From: Przewalskia tangutica
Taxonomy: Eukaryota; Streptophyta; Magnoliopsida; Solanales; Solanaceae
Direction of reading: 5' to 3'
NCBI GenBank assembly: GCA_029844215.1
Contig: CM056733.1
Span: 54,387,142-54,451,141, forward strand
Length of the DNA stretch: 64,000 nucleotides
The translations under genes and the position numbers were made by a program. The notes under the pieces are model-generated. The model searched no databases, was not told where the DNA came from, and was given only the letters and a program-made list of their open reading frames with translations. Positions 56,955-64,000 of this stretch are shown in pieces. The first letter of the stretch is position 1; each line of letters begins with the position of its first letter.

Positions 56955-58022
56955 ATGGCTTTATGAATCATAGAGATGATTTAAAAACTCCCTACTTTTA
57001 CCAGGCTATCCTTGATCGGCCACAACAAAAATTAATTTTTTCAATGACAATCCAGATCCCTCTTATTCAATCTGCAAAATACTCCGAGTAATTGCTCCAA
57101 TTCATTGGGGAAATGACTTATCAAAACTCATAAATTTTCCAAATTCGCACAAAAATGAGCCCTTTTTTGACATTCCTTTTAATTACTGGACTACCAACAA
57201 GCTTGGTTTAATTCCTTTTTAATTCAGAATTCAAAATTATCACATACTTGGATTTTTCATTTTGATACTTCAAGTGATGCTTCGCAATTTCCTACTTGGT
57301 GGAATTCATGGTGGGAACAATTCGGATCTATACTTGATATACAAAAACCCGAAATTATTAAATCTTTTAGCCTCTTCAAATCCCAATTTACTCCCTCAGA
57401 AGAAGAAAAAAGATTTATACCATTACACCTTTTTCACACAAAATTCCATCTATCATGGGTGTTCACATGGTTGGTAGACTATTCAGATGACAAAATATCG
57501 GTCATCCGAAGAAGATTCAAAATTCGATGGTGGGACAGTTTTAAAATACCAAGGACACTCGCACCACTAAATGTTCAACAATGGTTAGACAATAATAAAC
57601 CAATTCCTTTACAGGCACCTCCCCTGAAACCACAGGTGCCATTTCAATCAAAGGAACACACCCAGTTTCTTTCGCAAAAATCCCAGATGGCCTCAATGCT
57701 GACTGCAGCAAAAACACCGGAAGAGATACATGCAATATTTCAGAAATTTGCACCGTCCTCATCCAAACGGAGCTCTTCGAATGATGAGGAAGAACCCGGA
57801 ATTGAAAATGAAAATATCCCTATTTTTGGCAACAGTGGATTCTAGATGCTGCCAAAATACCGAAAATCCCGGAGGAATAATCGACAAATTGACCGAAAAT
57901 CCCGGAGGAATAATTGACAAATTGATGACAAATCTCAGTGCTCAAAATAGTGAAAGCAGAATCCGAGATGAAGACAAAAATACCGAGGTCATGCATGACC
58001 TCATTCAGCACTCGGATGAATA
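56955..58022 (+). pseudogene. Unit 2 ORF2, middle and C-terminal part
   Basis: Homologous to unit 1 ORF2 from the YFYQA phrase onward, in several frames, and very similar at the end (57459-57845, then the acidic tail with GGIIDKL to 58022). The MAPKK start and the helical N-terminal part are missing, replaced by the 73-bp array. A one-base shift occurs at the GNSGF/ILDAA junction (about 57840), as in unit 1. Type B probably did not make a full ORF2 protein, or did so from a different start. Confidence 0.75.
57985..58002. promoter_or_regulatory. 18-bp RY palindrome, unit 2 copy
   Basis: Identical to 51764-51781 and at the same distance from the TATA box. Confidence 0.6.
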
Positions 58023-58075
58023 GTTTAATTATTAAAATATTCCTGTAATAGTGAATTCCCACTTTGTAATTCTCT

Positions 58076-58084
58076 TATAAAAAG
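58076..58084 (+). promoter_or_regulatory. TATA box of unit 2
   Basis: TATAAAAAG, as in unit 1. An AATAAA at 58402-58407, about 325 bp on, could serve as the poly(A) signal. Confidence 0.65.
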
Positions 58085-58796
58085 AGAACACCTCTCCCTT
58101 AGTTGGATAAGTTATTTTCTTTCATAGTTTAGAATTCTCTTCCTTCTCTCTAGAAGTTGAAGATCGTCAAAGTTCTTCCCCTTAGTAGGATTAGGTTACC
58201 AGAAAATTCCTAAATTCCAAGTTCATAAGACCTCGGGGAGTCTATGAACTAATATTCCGTTCCTTACCCGATAATTTACCCAGAAAATTTTCCAATTGAC
58301 ATGATTCAGTTCACTCACTGATTCATAACAGAAATTATCCAAAAATTATCCAAATACTCCGTTACCCCTTAAAACTCCTTGTAAGTACTTTTAAAGTTTT
58401 GAATAAAAACGATAATGGAAGGCACTGCCTCCTATATCTTTTAAATATTCATGCTCTTTAAATTCTTGCATTTAAATTCACGTTTTTAAAATTATAATTA
58501 TCTTGCAACATGGTTGGTTCTACCACCTACTGCAATTAAATTACTGTCTTTTAATTATTTAAATTCTGCATCTATGGTTGGCCCAGTCACCTCAATTAAA
58601 TTCCATTAAATTCCTGCACTTTAATTCATTAAAATTCCTGCAGAACCTTATGATTATGGCTTCCTTCATGAGGAACCTTAGCTAAGTTAATTTCTCTCTA
58701 TTTACCTGCTGTATTCTTTAATTGTCTTTATATTATTCAGTCCTTTATATGCCAGTTTCTTCCCTATTTATTGTCCCCTTTAGATCCTCGACCTAA

Positions 58797-58860
58797 CTTG
58801 GAATCATGTCAATTTGATAATTTCTGGGTTTGCAGTAGGTGGTAGAACCTCGGTCAAACT
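58797..58860. other. Filler DNA at the unit 2/unit 3 junction
   Basis: About 50 extra bases before the unit 3 primer site, not found at the other junction. They consist of two pieces that are reverse complements of viral terminal sequence: AATCATGTCAATTTGATAAT (compare 52068-52088) and TGCAGTAGGTGGTAGAACC (compare 52280-52300). The normal approach to the primer site then resumes. Confidence 0.85.
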
Positions 58861-58874
58861 TGGTATCAGAGCCA
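58861..58874 (+). promoter_or_regulatory. Unit 3 primer-binding site
   Basis: TGGTATCAGAGCCA, intact. The leader follows to 59325 with the movement-start relic as in units 1 and 2. Confidence 0.88.
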
Positions 58875-59325
58875 TAAAGGGTAAACTCTAAAGAGATAAA
58901 TGAGTTCCAGGTCAGGTGGTAAACTCCAAATCAGGTGAGTCCCTGTTCGTTTTCCCCGATAAACTTGGCTACGGCTGAGCCTTCCGAGTTGGTTAAATCC
59001 TGCTTAGACGAACGATCAGATCGCAGGGTCACAGTAAGTCCCCGTGTGTAGGGCCGACAAGAACCCATTGATAAACTGTTCGCATTTGGATTGTAGGAAG
59101 GTAAGGGTCTTCTGAACTAGGATTCTACATACATGGAATTCCACATACATGGATCCTTTATCCCAATAGAATTACTTCTTATGTTTTTGGAATCATCTTC
59201 TTCCATGGATTCAAAGAAGATAATAAATTTCGAAGAAATCGATATATACGTTTTTGAATAGTAGATTGATAATTAATCATACAAAGGGTAAATAGAGATT
59301 ACTTTTGCAAAATCATAAACCATAC

Positions 59326-60660
59326 ATGGATCCGTTTTTAGACAGAACTACTTCTTATAATTCTCAATCATCTTCTTCTTTTGATTCAAAGAAGATAATC
59401 AATTCTGAAGAAATCGTTATACACGATTTCGAAAAATCAATTGACAATTGGGAAATCCCAAAAGTCAATAGAGATCAAATTTACAAAAATTCCAAATATC
59501 AATTCTTCAAAACTGATTTCACAATCAAAACAGAAGAAAGAGATATTCAATTAACAAAACCTTTTGAAACAATTCAATTACTTTCTCCAATATCCTTGAA
59601 AAAGCATAGAGAAAGAAATTATAAATACATCCACATTGGTTTAGTCCAAGTTGTGATAAAACCCCTTACTAAAGAAGGATTAAACACTTCAATCCTTGCT
59701 ATCTTAAGAGATGCAAGATTCACAAATTTTGAAGATTCCTTGTTAAGTTCGGTTGAGTCCAGTCTCTGCACAGGACCAATCTCTTTTGATTGTTACCCAA
59801 ACTTTTCAGTTTCTTTGAATGATAAAAATATCCAAAAATCCCTCGTCTTACAAATCAAGGCATACAATTACCAAATGCTTGAAGGATCTATTCCTGTAGC
59901 ATTAATTTTCAGAATTCACTATAAAGCTATGACTTCTGCTTTTGCAACAAAAGTCAGATACCATAGTAAGAAAGGTGAAACCCTTCTTTTACAAACAGAC
60001 CTTTCCAAATCTAACACGGTAGTACCGCGACCCATTAGATGGAAAGATATTACCCTACCAGATGAATGGATCCTGGAAGGCGTAGTAAAACCTGAACCCT
60101 TAGAATCTGAGCAACCAAATACCCATCTTAGAGAAATTACTCAATACCAAGATGGTAGTGGTCTCTCATTTTTAAGAAGATCTATGAGTAATAGATATGA
60201 AGATACCAGTTCCGAAGAGACCCTAGACTTAGGAAGAGTCTCACAAATACCTTCAATAACAAATACACCGGTCAAAATAAAGCCTAGGTATTCTACATCA
60301 GATCTACCAAATCTGACAAACGTAGATTACACAAATCAAATACCCAGACCAGTATATATAAATCTCGTGGTTAGAGAAATGATGGACGATCAGGAACATA
60401 CAAGTCCAACTTATTCTTCGATAACCCACAATGAATTAGCAAATGAAATTAAAGTTCTAGAAAAGGAATTCCAAGTAAATAAAAAACTACTACAAAAAGA
60501 ATTCTATCAAGAACATAATTAAGAAAAGAGATTTGGTTCTTTAAAAATTTCCTTAATACGAGAAAACAAATACAAGAAAAATTCTATGAATTTGTCCAAG
60601 ATAATAAAATTAATATTCCGTTCTTCAAATGGTTTGAGATATATTCCTCTCAAAACTCCA
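59326..60660 (+). pseudogene. Unit 3 (type A) movement protein, nearly intact
   Basis: The best movement-protein copy in the window. The MDPFL start at 59326 is chosen because it is shared with unit 1; the frame is open for eight more codons upstream without an ATG. The 30K core is complete: KYIHIGLVQVVIKPLTKEGL, then LAILRDARFTNFEDSLLSSV, then PISFDCYPNFSVSLNDKNI. The Ser/Thr-rich C-terminal half leads into the linker with KKLLQKEFYQ. A TAA at 60520-60522 and a one-base loss shortly after break it; the shifted frame then reads through to the capsid segment without the stop seen in unit 1. The pattern resembles petuvirus/florendovirus-like movement proteins. Confidence 0.85.
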
Positions 60661-61515
60661 TAAAATATCCCTTCCTTAAAACAATAGACTCCACTATCGA
60701 GAATAGTGTAACGATGTTAACACATAAATCCGATAGCAGTGATACACTAGAACAATTAGGAAAACCCCTCATTAACAATATGAATTGGGAACAACAACCC
60801 GTTCAAGGAATACAAATAGCTCCAGGGTTACAAATAATCCCTGCTCCAGATCTAGAAATAATCAAACCCCTAGCTCAATCCCGTTACAATGCCTCTTCAA
60901 TTTACGATTGGAACCTTGATGGAATGACTTAATACAATATCCTCAGTTTCCTCCAACAAATGACTATGGCAGCAAATGCCTACCAAACGCAAAAAGAAGT
61001 CCTTGATAAAACCTCTGCAGAACTGCTAATCGCAGGATTCTCAGGGCAATTAAAAGGATGGTGGGATCATTATCTCACTGACCAACAAAAAGAAAATATT
61101 TTAAATGCCATAAAAACTGATGAAGAAGGAATACCAATATTAACAGATCTAGGAGAACATATACAAGATGCAGTATCAACCTTGATACTGACAATATCTT
61201 TAAATTTCATAGGTGATTCTACACACCTTAAAAAAGAATTAAAAAGAACAAAATGTGAATTAGGAACATTTTGCAACCAATTCGAACCAGCTACCATAGA
61301 AAATTCCAAAAGCTGCGAAGGAGATTGTAGCAAAACTAATAAATCCCACAAAAAATCCACAAAAGATTATAAATCCAATAATGATTATTATAAGAATCCT
61401 TATAAAAATAATCGTTATAAAAATAATAGAAATACAAAAACGAATTTCAATTCCAAATATAAAAACATAACTTGTTACAAATGTAATAAGAAATGACATA
61501 CATCAAAATACTGTA
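60661..61515 (+). pseudogene. Unit 3 (type A) capsid region, deleted
   Basis: Same start phrase as unit 1 (MLTHKSDSSDTLEQLGKP at 60714). A stop at 60930-60932 interrupts it. An in-frame 303-bp deletion flanked by CTTAAAAA joins the GDSTHLK phrase directly to KELKRTKCELG, removing the second half of the core (101 codons). The knuckle is cut by a TGA at 61494-61496 after CYKCNKK, where unit 1 has Gly. The basic Asn/Tyr/Lys stretch before it is intact. Confidence 0.82.
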
Positions 61516-62776
61516 GAATGAATAAAAAGCTACAAGAATTAAATCTCGACAAAGATACTACTAAGAAAATCTCTAATCTACTACTTGATTCCTCTGATTC
61601 GGAAGCATATCAGTCAGATCCTGACTATTTCTCTTTGTCATCAGAAGACAATAAACCCTCCAAGTAGACGAATTACTCACAAGTAGTTCGACAGATAAAC
61701 CTGAAAAGACTAAAGGAAAACGAATATGTGTGTTAACTAAAGATCAAGAATTTATGATAAATATGATTAAACACATAGATACCCAGCACCAAAAAGAATA
61801 TCTGAATAAACTCCTTAAAACCTTTACCCCTGAAAAGGTTGAAATAAAAAATAACGTATTACCTTGTACTTCCAGAAAATATGATTTGACAAAAATCCTG
61901 GAAAAAGGTAAGAAAATTAAAGAAATAACAATTCCAGAATTACAAAAACAAATAATTCAAGTAAAATTAGAAGTAAAAGAATTAAAAGAAAAACAACAAA
62001 AAGATTTGGAATTAATTAAAATCATACTTTCAAATAGAGCAAAACAAAACTCCGTTCCAGAAGATGATGACTCATCTAATTCAGAGAATCCCGAAAATGA
62101 TAACCAAATAGAAAATCTAGAAGAAATCCCAGAAGATTTTCTAACAGTGTTAAGACAATTAACAACAACAAAATATTTAATTAAAATAATACTAAATTTT
62201 TTTGATAATTTCAAAATAACAACTGTTGCCCTCTTTGACACAGGGGCAGACTTAAACTGCATAAAAACTGGTATAATACCAAAATAATTCCTAAAAGAGA
62301 CACAAGACTTATTAGCAGCCGCTAACAATTCTAAATTAGAAATTAAGTATAAAACCAAGGCATCAATTATAAATGATGAAACTTCAATAACAACATCATT
62401 TGTCCTGGTTAAAGAAATTCACAATACCGTAATACTAGGAACCCCTTTCATAAATTTGATCACTCCTTATGAAGTGAGAAATAAATCAATATCTTTTAAT
62501 TTCGAAAACAAAAAACTAAAATTCCAATTCATATCAACACCGAAAACAAAAGATCTCAACCTCATAAAAACATGCTCAATACATAAAGAAAAATTGTATT
62601 TACAAGAGTTGAAAAACAATTCATCTGAAAACACAATTGATAATAGGATAAAATCCCCTTTTCAAAATGAATTTACAAATCATGCATATTTTCAAAACCT
62701 TGCATTAAAATTAGTTTTCTCCAAATTGATATTTAAAGAATTTTTTCTAAAGAAAAAAGAAGAAACCCTTCCTTAA
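61516..62776 (+). pseudogene. Unit 3 (type A) coiled coil, protease and tail
   Basis: After the acidic linker (frameshift near 61660) comes a segment absent from unit 1: FMINMIKHIDTQHQKEYLNK and a charged coiled coil (ELQKQIIQVKLEVKELKEKQ). The protease follows, with DTGA at 62237-62248 (ALFDTGADLNCIKTG). A TAA at 62285-62287 replaces a sense codon just after the active-site region; the domain then continues to the flap-end (VILGTPFINLITPYEV) and a tail ending at 62776. No RT motif follows. About 143 bp of the tail seen in unit 1 are missing here. Confidence 0.83.
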
Positions 62777-62822
62777 ATAAATACCCCGGCTACTAACACC
62801 ACAACAACAAGAAGAAAATTCC

Positions 62823-64000
62823 ATGGCCCCCAAAAAACCCAAAAATACCAAGACTGTGAAAAAAGAAAAAGAAAAATCCCCAGAAAAACCAATGTCCTGG
62901 TATGACGCAGTTATGATAGAAGAACGAGAAAATTACAGCAGCACAGAATTTGTGCAGAAAACACCAGCAAAAACCGCACAAGAATTAACCACTGAAAATA
63001 TCTTTCAGCTCCTTACAAAATCACCAGAATTACAGAAGGCACTAAGGCAACTGCAAATCCCGAAAGAGGAAATGATCCCGGAAAAACCAGAGGAAAAAAC
63101 CTCTAAAATTGCTACAAAAATCGAGAAAGGAGAATCTTCAAAAACCCTTTCTCAAAATGAATTTTCAAATACCGAAATCGAGAAAGATAAATTTTCAAAA
63201 AATCTTTCTCAAAAACAATTTTCCAAAAAACAACTTGTGACGCCACAAGTACCCAAAAAATATGCTCCTGAATTTTTCGTAAAATCATTTTTTCAAAAAA
63301 TTGTAACTCTCGAAAAAGGATACTTTGATAAAGAACCTTTTTGACACTACAAAATTATTTTGGACCAAAATGGTTTTATAAATCATGGGACAATTTAAAA
63401 ACTCCTTACTTTTATCAGGCTATCCTTGACGTAACAGGATCAGCAACAACGAAAAAAAAAATTCAATGATAACTCAGATCCCTCTTATTCGATCTGCAAA
63501 ATACTCCGAGTAATTGCTCCAATTCATTGGGGGAATGACTTGTCAAAACTAATAAATTTTCCCAATTCTCACAAAAATGAGCCCCTTTTTAATATTCCTT
63601 TTAATTACTGGGACTACCAACAAGCTTGGTTTAATTCCTTTTTAACTCAAAATTCAAAATTATCACACACTTGGCTTTTTCATTTTGATACTTCATGTGA
63701 TGTTTCGTAATTTCCTACTTGGTGCAATTCATGGTGGGAACAATTCGGATCTATACTTGACATCCAAAAACCCGAAATAATTAAATCTTTTAGCCTCTTC
63801 AAATCCCAATTCAGTCCCTTAGAGGAAGAAAAAAGATTTACACCACTACACCTTTTCCACACAAAATTCCATCTACCATGGGTATTCACATGGTTTGTAG
63901 ACTACTCAGATGACAAAATACCAGTCATCCGGAGGAGATTTAAAATTCGATGGTGGGACAGTTTTAAAATTCCAAGGTCCCTCGCACCGCAAAATGTTCA
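62823..64000 (+). pseudogene. Unit 3 ORF2, unknown function, runs off the window
   Basis: The ATG at 62823 (MAPKKPKNTKTVKKEKEKSP) opens the best-preserved ORF2 N-terminus, 173 codons to 63344. Visible are the basic start, SWYDAVMIEERENYSS, the helix with LLTKSPELQKALRQLQIPKE, and a twofold repeat of an IEK...SK.LSQ pattern. Loss of one T in a T run near 63340 stops it, where unit 1 reads on into FLALQNYFGPK. The middle and C-terminal parts (WWEQFGS-like, FTWFVDYSDDKIPVIRRRF near 63890) continue in other frames beyond the window end. No known domain recognised. Confidence 0.75.

Larger units (their letters stand above)
46176..64000 (+). mobile_element. Endogenous pararetrovirus array, three head-to-tail units
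   Basis: Caulimoviridae-type genes (30K-like movement protein, zinc-knuckle capsid, aspartic protease, RT-RNase H, no integrase) lie in three direct units. They start at primer sites 46197, 52562 and 58861, spaced 6365 and 6299 bp; the third runs off the window. No LTRs, no integrase and no target duplication are seen. Units 1 and 3 have one gene set and unit 2 another, with shared ends. Best match from knowledge: Florendovirus, whose members carry MP-CP-PR-RT-RH in ORF1 plus an ORF2 of unknown role, and for which two-part genomes were proposed. The genus call is inference. Confidence 0.85.

Noticed and set aside
62823..63344. ORF2 as the gag of an LTR retrotransposon
   Set aside because: It lies after protease, has no zinc knuckle, and no LTR or integrase is associated with it.
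46176..64000. Pararetrovirus array as an assembly duplication
   Set aside because: Units differ in gene content, carry different lesions, and the two junctions differ; simple misassembly of one unit cannot give this. Long-read confirmation would still be useful.

Overview
This 64-kb window looks like nuclear heterochromatin of a flowering plant, probably an asterid and possibly Solanaceae; I infer the group only from the style of the repeat families. It is AT-rich. I recognise no host gene, tRNA, rRNA or bacterial-type feature. Everything that can be explained is retroelement DNA: nested LTR retrotransposons in positions 1-46,175, then a head-to-tail array of endogenous pararetrovirus (Caulimoviridae) from 46,176 to the end.

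Layout. (1) 10-10,502 is a Ty3/gypsy chromovirus (Tekay/Del-like) on the + strand with a frameshifted gag-pol. Its two long terminal repeats face each other instead of running in parallel, yet the whole unit is flanked by a perfect 5-bp target duplication. (2) It lies in an older, decayed gypsy element whose remains are 10,508-12,390 and 44,345-45,747. (3) That old element is also split by a large non-coding element with Ogre/Tat-like LTRs (12,391-44,339). Its interior is tandem repeats, including an 85-bp satellite interrupted by a 4.1-kb solo LTR with its own target duplication. (4) The right LTR of that element is split by a second Tekay-like element on the minus strand (24,839-42,760). (5) That element is split in turn by an Athila-like element on the minus strand (27,559-35,945). 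Four of these five insertions have exact 5-bp duplications, so the order is clear: old gypsy, then the Ogre-like element, then the minus-strand Tekay-like element, then the Athila-like element.

The pararetrovirus array starts beside a TA microsatellite. It has three units of about 6.3 kb, each beginning with an initiator-Met tRNA primer-binding site. Units 1 and 3 (type A) encode movement protein, capsid protein with a zinc knuckle, an aspartic protease and a second ORF of unknown function, but no reverse transcriptase. Unit 2 (type B) has no movement or capsid core, but carries protease, a long uninterrupted reverse transcriptase-RNase H ORF and the rest of the second ORF. Leader, linker, protease and 3' regulatory regions are shared by both types. 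This matches the two-component genome proposed for some florendoviruses, and is the most interesting biology here together with the inverted-LTR retrotransposon. All viral and transposon genes carry stops, frameshifts or deletions somewhere; the most intact are the type B RT-RNase H frame and the Athila-like RNase H-integrase frame.
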